Of a stretch of DNA of 64,000 nucleotides, positions 12,123-24,016 are shown piece after piece; position 1 is the first letter of the stretch; the number at the start of each line of letters is the position of its first letter. Source of the DNA: Clavaria fumosa. Lineage: Eukaryota; Basidiomycota; Agaricomycetes; Agaricales; Clavariaceae. The stretch is taken from NCBI GenBank assembly GCA_951802425.1, contig OX637802.1:3038001-3102000 (forward strand), written 5' to 3'. The notes under the pieces are model-generated. The model was not told the origin of the DNA and did not search any database. It saw only the letters and a program-made list of their open reading frames with translations. The position numbers were made by a program, and so were the translations under genes.

Positions 12123-12430
12123 TTATTCCACACAGGTCATGGGCCTGCCTGCATGCACATTTCCTTCTGCACCACTGTGTGTAGTTGGTGTTGATGATCC
12201 AGTCATACAGAATGCATTGTAGTCCACTGGTTGCTCAGCACAGGCCAAAATTTTCTCCATGAGTCTGGGGCGAAGGGCCTGCATCAACAGTGCTTGGATG
12301 ACATTCCAGTGCGTCATCTCATTGTAACTGGCTCTGTTCATTAAAGTTTTGAATCATTGGAGAAACTGAGCCACATCCATTCTGATTTGCTTGAATGCAT
12401 TCAGCTTGGGTGTGTGAGTCATACACAGGG
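12123..12430 (-). pseudogene. Gag-like retrotransposon fragment
   Basis: On the minus strand the reading LNAFKQIRMDVAQFLQ, a TGA, then FKTLMNRASYNEMTHWNV and ALRPRLMEKILA resembles the helical capsid region of fungal gypsy Gag proteins (aromatic-Tyr-Asn pattern followed by a hydrophobic stretch and an L-x-EKIL-type segment). The TGA stands where Trp is usual. There is no CCHC knuckle or pol in the neighbourhood. It is a short decayed fragment. Confidence 0.45.
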
Positions 12431-14455
12431 TCCAGCATGAGGAATGTGCATGGGGTGTGAACATGGGGAATGTGCATGGGGTGTGAACATGGGGAATAGG
12501 GAGCATGCTAATCTTCCACAAAGCCAATGTGCTTTCAGAGCAGGCTAGCCACACTGAGTCAATCAACAAATTGCATAGATGGGAGTTGAAAAAAAACCTC
12601 ATCAGGTTGGGTCCGGAGTGTGGGAAAGGAGTGCTCAACGTTTCAGTGCTAAATTTCAGCCTTCGCCCCCAACACCCCCAAAAAGTGACATGTTGTTCAC
12701 AGTATCACCAGTATGTCTATATATAGCCTCAGACCCACATTTATGTGAATATTATTTCTCTTTCTTGACAGCAGCAATGGAACCTTTTCCGTGGTATATC
12801 GCGCATGTTGTTCAACATTTGATGTGGAGCGCCCTATATGATGATCAAATCCGACATGCAGGGTTGCACAACGTTCACATGACGCTGGGCCAGGAACCAT
12901 CTCAGATGCGCGCGGAAGCACCGCTGATAAAATCTAGACCGCGGTGTTCCGCGCTGAAGTCCGCAAGGGGGTTATCTACAGGTTACCACTAAGGCGTTAA
13001 CATAACACAGAGAGGAGCAAGCGCCAGCTTCACACATTTGTGTATGCATCGTCAACGCCAACGCCGGCTTACTATAGTAATACGAAGACGATCAAGCGTG
13101 GCAACAATATCCTGTTGAAATGCTTAGTATATTGTACTGGGAAACTCAGCATTCTGGAGTTAACACGTCCGCCGCTGTTTGGCTCAAGAGAAAGCCCTCA
13201 GGCTCTCGAGGGGCCTCAAAGGAGGCTATCTTCTCACCGGGGTCGGAGGACGGACATGACCGGGATCCAGGCTCAAGATGACACGACACAACGGGCGGCT
13301 TGTTTGAATGGTGTGGGTCGGGGAAAGGACAGCAGTTGCCCGCGTGCTCTAGCTCGAGGAGGGGTCAATTCGAGATCATTGATCGTTCTATTACGTGGCA
13401 GCTCCAAAAGGAGGATCCATGTACCTGATCGGCGCCTAGGCTGTGAATTGAGCGCGTGGAACAGCAAGTGGAGTGTGCAATGGCTCTATATAGGCAGACA
13501 TAACTATCATCTCAACCGAAACAGCTCCAGACAACAAGAAGGGCGCGTTATGCAACCAAGGACCCTACACTAATGTACGTCAGGAGCGTATCGATGTTGC
13601 GCCGCATCACGAGGCAACGGGGTTTCCGATCTGGGCGGTGCGATGGATGGCGGTGGTTCAAAGAGAACGGGTGTAAAAAAGTAAACAATGGACTGGAAGT
13701 TCATGTGGCTTTGTCCGCGTAGTGGAGAGTCTTGAAAGACTCCGGAACAGCGTCGTAGGGACGGTTAGCAAGCTTAAGTACAGTCCACCGGATGACGCGC
13801 GGATCACGCCGCATGATAGCATTGAAAGAGCGTAGGGTTCGCGGGGAGGTGTCAAAATGGAGCGTCCAATAGCTATCAATGCGCGTCAATGAGGAGTGGG
13901 AGACGGAGATACGCAATAAAAGGGGTCGGGTTCGAAGGTAACTTACTCGCCGGTGGTCCTATACTGTCCATGCCGCCGCATGCGCTGCGGTAATTCGCGG
14001 CTGCCTACAAAACGGACAGAGCGCACGACGGCGCCTGCGTCGAGTAAATGGGTACACGCTTGGTGTACAAGGGATTTGATATGATGCTACCCCACCCGCC
14101 AAGAGGTGAAAAAATTGGAGATAGATCAGTGATACACGTGGCGGAGGGAACAAGGGTGATTGCGTACGTATTGTGGATAATGGGCTGTGATGCAGAGCAT
14201 ATGATACAACGGCATGGCGAGAATCGCGGATAGACTCGAGTCAGAGTCGAGAATCGCGGGAAACTCGGTGATGCTCTGTAGCTCGAGAGCTCGCAGTCGA
14301 GGCCGACGATGCGGTGTCGGACGCCGCGATTGGGCGGAGAGGTCGATGGGTCGAGAAGGTTTTGTTACCTTTATTTGGTCAAAATTTTTGATTGAATTTG
14401 AAACTCAGCGAATTACCTAATGCGAGATCAGTTTGACGTTTCCTTACTGGGTCTG
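12431..14455. other. Intergenic, no recognised gene
   Basis: Open frames exist (for example 13040-13573 on +), but their products look random and show no family features. Composition rises from AT-rich to about 50% GC after 12,760, marking the passage from repeat-derived DNA to gene-block DNA. A short duplication of GAGTCGAGAATCGCGG-like sequence lies at about 14,216-14,265. Confidence 0.4.
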
Positions 14456-14463
14456 GTCCTGGT

Positions 14464-14684
14464 TAGTGTTGCCAACGGCTCGAGCCGATTTCTTTTTTGG
14501 GAATTTGCATTGAGTATTGTGGCTTCAAATCAACAGGTAATCCCACAGAATAAGCGGCTTTGGGCTCTCACAGAAGGAGTGAATGATCAGATGTATCAAA
14601 ATCTCTCCTCCCATTGTGCATTGTCCAACAGCTCGCTCGGTTTAGCCGAGCCGAGCCGAAAAAAGCCGAGCCGTGGCAACACTA
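14464..14684. mobile_element. hAT-type MITE, 221 bp, 8-bp TSD GTCCTGGT
   Basis: Terminal inverted repeats read TAGTGTTGCCAACGGCTCG on the left and the complement of TAGTGTTGCCACGGCTCGG on the right. The element is flanked by the perfect 8-bp direct repeat GTCCTGGT (14456-14463 and 14685-14692). An 8-bp duplication and a TAGTGTTGCC-type terminus fit the hAT superfamily. There is no coding capacity, so it is a non-autonomous miniature element. It lies upstream of the Mei2-like gene. Confidence 0.85.
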
Positions 14685-15084
14685 GTCCTGGTCCTTGGAG
14701 GCGAGAACCTTTTTCAACCTTGTCGTTGCAATTCATCACCTCTGGTCAATTGCCAATGAATGGTTTTGGTACCGTACATGGCCAATCCCTGAATGTCACA
14801 TGGCGTTGTCCGTAAATCGGCTCCTGGAATGGGTAACGAAAAGGAAACTTTGATTGGGTCTGGAAAGTGGATCCACCCGCGAACACGCTTGCCTGGATTC
14901 TAGGGAGGTGAAAGGCGCGGTAAGTCTTTTGTCGTTAGCTCCATTCATCCTGAGAACGGCATTCGTACTCTCGTTACCACCTATCGTCGTTTCTTTACAC
15001 AGGATGGACCTGAACATAGCATTTTACGTTACCGTCAATTCTTCTCTGCCACCATCGAACGCATATGTGCTCTCCTTCCGCTAA

Positions 15085-16122
15085 CACCACACCTCTGCTG
15101 GCATAGGAACGATCTACTTCTCTAATCTACCCTGAAGACTATAAACTTCGGTCCCTCTGAAGAAGGAAACCATCACCTTTGCAAGAACAAAGACAATCAA
15201 TCCTGAAACAGGCAACCAATCGACCATCAGGAGCCGTCAGTCTGCCCCCCCGCCTCCCGAGTTCCGTAGTCTTCTTTGTCACCCAGGGCAATCTCTCCCC
15301 CGTGAGCGGCTTTCTGCTTTCCAGAATCAGTACATTACCAAAGTGAGCAGGTCGTGGCTAAGTTCAACGATGTCCACGGCAAAAAGAAAAGACGCCATGT
15401 GTTGCCTATGTATAGTCCATCCGCAAGAGGTTGTCCAATGGTCCTTGTATTTGCCCCGTCCCGTCATCCCTGGCTGTGCAGCCACCGTCCGACTCTCCTC
15501 AGCCAATGCTGTTCGATCCTCACCCGCTCCTTTCCTTCCTCTTCCCAGCAGTCCATCACCCTCTCGTGCCGCGCATCGCTCTGCGATCCTGCTGCACCCA
15601 ATCGATTCTACTGTGTCCAAACTTTCAGTCTTGCAGCTCACGTTTATCCAACCCACACACTTTGCCGAAATCTTCTTCCTTTGGTTTAAGGCATCCTTGC
15701 CGACCAATTTCTGTTCGATTTCTCCACATGACTCCTGGCCCTCATCTTACAATCCGCGCTATTGTGCCGCCGTCTGTGCCTGCAATTTAGGAACATAGCC
15801 TTCTTCGATTTACGCTACACTTCGTGGTTTAATAAACTTTGCTTCCTGAACACCTCGTTCCTTTCCATTGCCTACACGCCTTGCAACGTTTCCCCCAGGT
15901 AAATAACCCGTCCTATCATCCTTTTCTTCTCTAACTACCATGTCAACGCAGTTCACACCTCACAATCCTTGTCCACGCAATTTCACTCCTCGACAACTTG
16001 CCCGTCATCACCCACATTCGCCCTCGCTGCCGGACTGGAGGTGAGCCATTCGTCATCATCCCGTCCTGTCTTCCTTGCTGAGAGGCGATTACCCCAATCA
16101 CAGTCTTTCACCCGCTATCTTC
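15085..16122 (+). promoter_or_regulatory. Pyrimidine-rich leader and promoter region of the Mei2-like gene
   Basis: About 1 kb of C/T-rich sequence precedes the Mei2-like start codon, as is common upstream of basidiomycete genes, where transcription starts often lie in CT tracts. Overlapping open frames here (15343-15798, 15431-15790, 15969-16316) are products of this composition and show no family features. A conventional TATA box is not evident. Confidence 0.4.
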
Positions 16123-19100
16123 ATGTCTTCCGAACAATCGTCTGGCTCCTTTTCGGGCCCACTGCCCGCCTCCTCAAGCCACATTGTCGATGTTCAAGCT
16201 CTCGCTTCTTCGTCCCTCAATCCTGCAGCACACATGGCGGTATCGCTGACGGGCCCCGCGCAGGCGTTGCCTCACCAACTCCCCGTCCTAGCTGCGGGAA
16301 ACTTGACGAACGCTAGGAAGCCCCGGGCTCAGCCTATTCCAGACCACAAGTGGTCGCCGGCAGCGCATTTAATGCTAACACCGCCCTCGACACCCTCCTC
16401 GTCCTTGCGCAGCACAAGTTCTGGCGCTACCAATAGCGACGGCAGCCATGCCGCTTCCTTTGAGGCGGATGATGGTTTAACACGGTTCCTAAAGGTCAGT
16501 TATACTTAGCCGACTACCTTTGGCGACGTCCCATTAACCTTCATGACCGCTCATCTAATGACACTTACGTGTCTCCCTTCCCTTTTCTGCAGTTCAGCAA
16601 TGTCCCTCAAGAATTCACTATTTATAACATCAGGAATATTTCCAATAACCTCTGCAGGGCCCACCGACGCCGTGGCGACAATGCATCCTCGGCGATTGAC
16701 AACGACTTCCTCTTTGCACCCTCGGTCGGAACCATTCCGCCCCACGAGAACTGCTCCGCCGAGCTCGATGGAGCTGATTCGCGCAATGACTGTGTTAAAG
16801 ACATCCTCGACAAGTATCGGCAGCCACATCAAGTAGTGTTTGTTGCGTTCTATGACATCCGCGATGCTCAAAGGGTTAAGCAATCCTTGGATGTGTGGAA
16901 GCACCAGAGTGGCAAGATGTGCTCTGAATACGCCACGCCCGAGGAACTCAAGAAGGTAAGATGATACCCACCTTGCTACCAGCAATTTCGACCTCAGACT
17001 TTTTCTCTGCGGCATAGCTGGGACTCAACCCAAATTGGGATGAATTCATCAATCAGACCAACGACAGCTTCTATGTGTCCGTGACGCCAACACCTCTCTC
17101 CTCCTCGGCTTCGGATTCTTTAGATGTGAAACAGAGCCAAAGTCAAACCGTGCCGTCGCTTCTCGAACCTGACAACGTGCGAAATTTTTTCGCAGCGTTC
17201 GGCGATGTCAAGGATCTGCATCTTGAGCAGCCCATCTCAGGGAAAAACCAGGTTTGTGTCAGTTATTGGTCCGAACCGGCGAGTCGCATCGTCCACGTTC
17301 TTACATTGCTTGTCCTGCGGCAGGTGTTTTTCGTGGAATTTTACGATGTGCGCGTGGCTGACGAGGCGTATACTACTTTGAGCGAGTCGCCAACGGCCTT
17401 CGGCGGCACGTTCCTCAAACCTTTCAGGCGGGAGAAGCGAACGGAGAAGCGTTCCGCTGTTCTCCGTCCCGCAACCGACAGCCCTGAGGCAACTAACTGT
17501 ATTCCTTTCCCTTCTTCGAATTCTCACGCCGCCGAGGACATAGCAAACAACGAGTCCTCGGAGCCCGCGGTGTCTCACGATCCATGCTCGAGCGAGAAGG
17601 CGACACGCCCTCGATGCGCAAGCGCAAGTGAGTCTTCGCCCACGTCCACGGCCACCGTCAAAAAGATTCTAGACGAACATGCCTGTGACTCCCCGAAATT
17701 GCCTTCGCCCAACTCTTCAGTGCAGCAGCAGTTGGACGCGTATGGACGCCGGCCCTCGAATTCGCTTTTCTTTGACGCGATTGCGAAGAGCAAGAGTGTA
17801 GCCCAGGATCAGACGAGGGCGCGGCGCCCACGGAGCTTGAGCTTTGACCAGGGTTCAGTTGGAGAAGGAGCAGCGGTGACCACTGCAGGAGCTGGAGATC
17901 CGGGATATGGTTCGTCCATACCGTCGTCTGTATCTCCGGCAACCTACTCCTCGACGCACTTTCCATACTCGTATGGCCCGGATCGAGAGGCGAAGTTGGG
18001 GCGCGATGCCGAGACGTACTATGCCACTCCGCACTATGCTGAACCTTCTTTGGCGACGCCCTACTTCTCTCCAACATACTCGTTTCCTCCCTCAGGACCT
18101 GCGCCTCCGGCCCACGGCCAAGTCCCTTCGTCATCGCCGTTCCCGTCTCGCTTCCCGACGCAGCCGTTCGATATGGTCGCCCCTTATCCACTAGATGCGA
18201 CGGGAATGTTCCTGACGACCCAGACGGCCCACCACCATGGGCCGCACGGGGGGTTGCAAGGGCCCTGTTACTTGCCTCCGCCACCGCCTCCTCCACCGCC
18301 GACCGGGATGTTCTACACTTCACAAGGGCTACGGATGCCACTCCTTCATCCGCAATACCTCACCGCGGCGTCGATGCCGCAGCCAATGGTCTCGCTGGAC
18401 GAAGGCCTGCCTATGCCTCCGCAGTTCGTAGATCCTTTACTTGCGCAGCTTAACAATTCGTTGTTTGCCGCGGCGCGGTCGCCACCGCCTCTGTATCTGC
18501 CAGAACACCGCCTGCAACAACAACAACAGCAGCAGCAGCAGCAGCATCACCATCTGTCACATCTGCAGCTCCAGGCCCCGCCGCCACGTCGTCGGCCACA
18601 GTTACCAATGGCGCCTCTTGGACTAGGCTCGAACCGGATACGTCGCCTAACCCCGACTCACGAACGCCCCCCACCGCCGGAGCATAACCAGCTGAATATT
18701 GCGCGTATAGAGGAGGGCCGTGACACGCGCACGACCGTGATGATTAAAAATATTCCCAACAAGATGAGCGACAAGGACCTCGAAAATTTCATAGCCAAGG
18801 TGTGCCCTAGGAGGATTGATTTTATGTATTTGCGGATGGATTTCAAGAATGGTGAGGTCGCTTTTTCATCCTCGTGATGAAGCGTCTCAGAAGAGTTGAC
18901 TTTCCCTTCTTTAGGTTGCAATGTGGGCTACGCATTTGTGAATTTCATCACTGTGCAGGATTTGGTAACATTTGCGAAGGCCAAGTTGAGCGTCAAATGG
19001 TGAGTGGCCCAGAATCGTCACGGGATCTCCCTATTCTGATTCTTTGATAGGAACATGTATTCCAGCGAGAAAGTTTTACAGATGAGCTATGCCAATTATC

Positions 19101-19416
19101 AGTACGTATTGGTGATCATCATATGTCACCACCAACTCAATGTACTTATGCGAATAGGGGCAAGGAAGCCTTAGTCGAGAAGTTTAAGAATTCCTGCATC
19201 ATGGACGAGCGAGCTGCCTGGCGGCCGCGCATATTTTATTCGGACGGGCCAGACCAAGGACTGCCTCAGGAATTCCCGCAACCGACGCATTTGCGAAGGA
19301 AGGAGCGAAGCACGCACAACCGCGGCAGGTTGTTCCCGCCTAGTAGCGGTGGCGGGCCCGGAAACGCCGCCAATGCACTTAGACCCCTGCACGGAGGGGC
19401 CGGCCGTCGAAATTAA
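16123..19416 (+). CDS. Mei2-like RNA-binding protein, 7 exons
   Basis: Exons: 16123-16494, 16593-16955, 17018-17251, 17324-18851, 18915-18999, 19051-19101, 19158-19416. All introns are GT-AG, the phases agree, and the total is 963 codons. The first two thirds contain degenerate RRM-like segments (FSNVPQEFTIYNIRN, VVFVAFYDIRDAQRVKQSL, VFFVEFYDVRVADEAY), then a long low-complexity Pro/Ser/His region with a polyproline run and a polyglutamine-histidine run near 18,510-18,560. The C-terminus is the Mei2-type RRM: RTTVMIKNIPNKMSDKDL, DFMYLRMDFKNGCNVGYAF, then YSSEKVLQMSYANYQGKEAL. The C-terminal RRM spans three introns. In the Mei2 family this domain binds RNA and, in fission yeast, drives meiotic entry; mushroom homologues may have other developmental roles. 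The start was chosen as the ATG of MSSEQSSGSF, which keeps frame into the first splice site; an ATG at 16075 in the same frame is possible. Confidence 0.9.
18512..18560 (+). repeat. Polyglutamine-polyhistidine coding repeat
   Basis: CAA/CAG codons at 18516-18543 followed by CAT/CAC codons encode a Gln tract running into a His tract inside the disordered middle of the Mei2-like protein. Such tracts vary in length between strains and often promote condensate formation; that role is inference here. Confidence 0.7.
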
Positions 19417-19761
19417 GGCTTTGCGAGACTTTTGTGCTTGGGCAGTGTTCGGACGATCTTGATGTCGCTGAGCTTCGCAGTGCGACACTCAAAAGCCGAA
19501 ATCGACAATCCGCAATCTGCTCAGCCTTGAACGTAATGAGCCATACAGTATACTTCCACTTCTTTACCTACAGCTTTCGTGCAGCTCATCGCATCGTTTT
19601 GCTTTGTTATTTTTACGATATTGATAAGATTATTTACACGTAATCTGACCAAAACAGGCAATTTTTTCCCATCCACGAATCGTTCAGCTTCAACGGAACC
19701 AGTCGGGGAATTCATCTGCGAATTTTTTGTATCTCCACAGCAACCACAAACATCGTCCACC

Positions 19762-22700
19762 ATGTCTATTAAGGCTGTGAGCTATGGAGTCTAATGCCGT
19801 TGTGAATTAATCCACTAATGTTAGACGACAGATCGTGAAATGTCAGAGTCTGCTGTATCGGCACCATGTGCGCCGCTCTGAATAACTTTGGTGCTTTGCA
19901 GCCGTCATCTCTGGTGATACCCTCGTCCTACGCGGTCGCCCGGGCCCTCAAGGTCAACCGCCCAAAGAAAGGTCAGACACTCTCTGGAAGTCTATTGCAC
20001 GATCTGACTACTCGCGTGACCCAAGGATCCTTTACCTCGCTGAGGTAACGGCGCCAAAGATTGGCACCGCCTCACGGGAGGACGAGGTGCAACTCTTTCG
20101 TTTGTTCTTGTGGGAACTAACTAAACATTACGGAAAGCCCTGGGCCTTCGAGTCGCGCGAATTTCTGCGTGCGTTCGCAGTCGGAAAGGAAATCACATTT
20201 GTCTCTGTGCACTTACTCCCCACAAATGACGAAGTCCCAAGAGACATTGGCACCGCTGAGATCGCGGGTGCGGATGTGACATCGGAACTATTAAAAAATG
20301 GCTGGGTCAAGTTAAAGGAAATCAAAAGGGAGCCAAATGAGGACGACATGAAACGCAGGGAACTCGAGAACGAGGCGAAAACGAATGGGAAAGGATTATG
20401 GAACTCCCACGGTTCTCAAGTATTACCTCTTCTATTATTATCATTGACATACGGCGTTAGCGCTCACATATAGTAGGCACGCATCGTCCACTACTCGATG
20501 GCCACAGACCCGCAAGCCTTCTTGTCAGAGTGGAAGGGTAAATCGATAGAGGGTGAACGCCAACGGTTTCCTATGTCAAGGAGAGTAATTGACCCTCTGT
20601 CAAAGCCATCGTCGAACAGGTCCGGGATGGAACGACTCTTCGCGTTCGGCTCTTGATGCCAAATGGTGAACACCAGATGATCACTGTAGCACTTGCCGCT
20701 GTCCGCAGCGCACGTGCCTCGAATAAGCAAGGCGAAGCTCCGGAACTGTGGTCAGAAGAAGTGCGCGTCTCTTATTCACAATGAAAAACTGTTCCCATTC
20801 GTGAGGCTTCTGCAGGCCAAATTCTTTACCGAATCTCGGCTCCTTCAACGATTGGTACGCGTCCAGATATTTTCGCTCCTGGGACCGACGGCCGCGCCAT
20901 TCCAAACTGGCCCGAGTGGAGCCCCTCCCTCTGCCGCTACGTTCGTTGGCACAGGCACGTCCATTTGGTTGTCCCCCTCAAACCCGTACGATGCTCACGG
21001 GGTCCGATGAAAATATTCAGTGCTGCACCCTGCTGGTAACGTTGCAGAGTACCTCCTAGGCGCTGGCCTAGCGCGTGTTGTCGACTGGCAGATCGGCTTA
21101 CTTCCAGGGGGTGGGGTGGAGCGCCTTCGTGCCGCCGAAAAGAGCGCAAAGGAGAAGCGTTTATGCCTCTATGCAGATACCCCATCTGCTTCTGCTGCTG
21201 CCGCAAGGCCCCAAGATGGCCACTCTTCAGACGGGGCGGGGCGGTCTTTTGATGCCACCGTCATCCGCGTGTGGAGTGGAGACCAAATTACTGTGATCGA
21301 GAAGGAAACCGGAAAGGAACACAGACTGCAGTTTAGTTCAACGCGAGGTCCCAAGTCAGTCTATTAGTGGTTCCGATGCTAATCTTCCTTTTTTCTCACG
21401 TGCTGTTTCCCGACGACTTCAGGACCTCCGACCCGAAACAAGCCTTCTATGCTCAGGAAGCTAAAGAGTATCTGCGACGAAGGCTCATCGGGAAACACGT
21501 GCGAGTACATGTCGATTTCATCCGACCGCGGGACGGCGAGTTTGAGGAGAGAACATGTGCGACGGTGCGATACGGCGGGCAAAACGCGTTTGTGTCCCCT
21601 CATCTTTCTCTTCACAACATTTCCTATAAGTATGCGTTGATGAATTTAGGAACATCGCTGAGCAACTGGTCGAGAAGGGCCTCGCCTACGTTGTCCGCCA
21701 TAAGCGAGACGACGAAAACCGTTCAAGTGAATATGACAAACTCATGATCGCTGAGCAAGGGTGAGTGGAGAACGGCTTTGTTCTTGTCCGTTTCGCTTAG
21801 CAAACACCCAATCCAAGTGCGATTGCCGAACAACGTGGAATTCACTCAAGCAAGGAGCTCCCGGCCGCTAAACCGCCGCTTAACGTTTCAGAGGTAATTG
21901 CTGACGGTGCTCATCACGCCTACCCCTCCTCCCACTCTATATTAAAATGAGCGACTCGCAGACACATTCCCGAGCGACGCAGTTCCTGAACAGTTTCAAG
22001 CGGCAAGGCAAAATTCATGCCGTTGTGGAGTATGTTATGTCTGGATCGAGGTTCAGGTCTGTCCCTAATTTTTTGACTTTCCTGAGTCTCATGGTCTTTC
22101 CTGTACTGGCAAGGTTACTTCTCCCAAAAGAAAACCAGATCCTGACTCTGGTCTTAAGCGGTAAGCAGCACCACGACATCTCTCTTATCTCGAACTTGAT
22201 TTAATCCAGGCATCCGCACTCCGCGTGCTGCGCGCAACGCATCCGAGAAACACGATCCCTATGGATCGGATGCAGCGGAGTTTTCCACGCGGCGGTACAT
22301 GCAGCGTGACGTCGAGTTCGAGATTGAGACAGTGGACAAAAGCGGAGGCTTCATCGGTGCTTTATATCTGAACAACAGGACGGAGAATGTGGCTATTGCA
22401 CTGGCGAGGGAGGGATTAGGATCCGTCCACCCGTACTCAGCGGATGGTCTACCATGGGCACGGCAATTGTATGACGCCGAAGTGTGTTTAGGTATCTCTC
22501 TTCCATGGAGTTGTGTCTTAACTTTTTTATCTAGGCAGAAGCCAAGGCCGCAAAGCGTAACGTAGGTGTGGATCTTTTGTTGTGCTGAGAGTGTTGGAAT
22601 AGCCTCTTTGTTTATAGATCTGGTCGAACTATGAACCGGAGGCGGAGAAGGCCACAGCCACAGCCGAGGCCGAAACACAGGCTGGTCCCATGAAGATAGA

Positions 22701-23532
22701 ATATCTGGATGTGGTTGTCAGTGATGTTCGAACCAAGAATGGGTTCAGTTTTTCGATTCAGGTTCTCAACACTGAAGGTGTGCATCAGACCGGCATGATT
22801 TGCCTCCGAGTGATTGGATTAATCATGTTTTGAATCCAGATATCGCTGCACTAGAAAAGCTCATGCGCGATTTCGTTATATACCATCGGACTGCCGCTGC
22901 GCCTGCGAATTTTGTGCCTAAGAACGGGGAGCTGGTGTCCGCCAAATTCTCGGATGGTTCATGGTACCGCGCCCAAGTGCGCCGTACGTCCCCGACGAAG
23001 AAGGAAGCCGAGGTGACTTTCATCGACTATGGAAACCAGGACACACTTGGTTTCAAGGACATTCGTCCGCTGGATCCCAAATTCCGCTCTCTTCCTGGTC
23101 AAGCGCGTGATGCACGCCTCAGGTGGTGCTAAATACTACCCATCTAAGACGCCGCTGATTGCCCTATTTCGACTTTGTAGCTTTGTCAAGCTTCCTGGTA
23201 CAGAGAGTGAGTACCACGCAGAGTCTATCGGGCGCTTCAGGGAACTGTGCGAAGGCCGGAAACTGATCGCAAATGTGGATTACAAGGAGGGTAACCTTTT
23301 GCATCTTCGGCTGATTGACCCGACGCCCGAATCGGTGCAGGACCCGCTGGCATCGATTAACGCGGACTTGCTACGGGAAGGGCTGGCGATTATTGACCGT
23401 AAACAGTGCGGCAGATACCTGGCTGCGTACCCCTCGGTAATGAAACGCCTCCAGGAGCAATTGGGGGCCGCCAAGCGAGACCGGCTGGGTGTGTTCGAAT
23501 TTGGAGATGTGGGCGAGGACGAAGACGATTGA
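19762..23532 (+). CDS. SND1: SND1/Tudor-SN (staphylococcal nuclease and tudor domain protein), 19 exons
   Basis: Assembly of 19 exons gives 909 codons, the usual length of SND1 (about 910). Exon bounds: 19762-19776, 19832-19841, 19902-19971, 20026-20086, 20138-20419, 20477-20552, 20606-20760, 20816-20954, 21021-21354, 21423-21587, 21650-21760, 21818-21893, 21962-22056, 22114-22160, 22210-22481, 22535-22561, 22618-22777, 22840-23122, 23181-23532. All phases agree. Four SN-type repeats come first ([41 protein letters not shown]; then the fourth repeat). A tudor domain follows ([29 protein letters not shown]) and a fifth partial SN domain ([19 protein letters not shown]). SND1 is a mostly cytoplasmic RNA-binding protein linked to stress granules, RISC-associated nuclease activity and RNA stability. 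Exon 2 is only 10 nt, and the intron at 20955-21020 uses a GC donor. Confidence 0.93.
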
Positions 23533-24016
23533 AAGCCCTGTTCTCCGTTTTAGTAAAGTCTCTTATGTTGTGTAAAAACCCAAGAGTCGGCGTGGCAAAT
23601 GATTGCCTGTTTGAGATGAAATTCCAAACAAGGGAAATGCATGTCCATATTTGTCTATGGTTCGCTCTCTCCTACACCGAGGTGATACAGTAGCAATTCA
23701 TGGACACGATCAAGCCCTCCATCTCATTACCAGCTGCGCTCAGCGCATCCGCATCCACGCCTAAATCACCTCTAACCGCTTCCTGTAGCTTTCATTTTTC
23801 CACTGTCGGCTCTGAACAGCGCCTGCGTGCAGCCTCTCAAGCGACACAATCAAGGAAGAATGCGGACTAGGTCTATCTTCACACTCTCTTCCTCGTCACT
23901 TCAAGGTGCTGCCGGTTCTCTGGGGCTTTGACGGCCAAGTATACACCTCGGGCTTCTCCACTAGGACGTCTTGGAAATTGGTCGTGCTGTGTTACTGTCT
24001 CTACTGCGTTTTCGTC

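Noticed and set aside
13040..13573. 177-codon plus-strand frame
   Set aside because: No recognisable motif and random-looking residue use; no supporting splice or homologous pattern.
15343..16316. Several plus-strand open frames before the Mei2-like gene
   Set aside because: They overlap in different frames in C/T-rich sequence, have no family features, and are best explained as 5' leader composition.
17658..18341. 227-codon minus-strand frame
   Set aside because: Antisense to the low-complexity region of the Mei2-like protein, with no features of its own.
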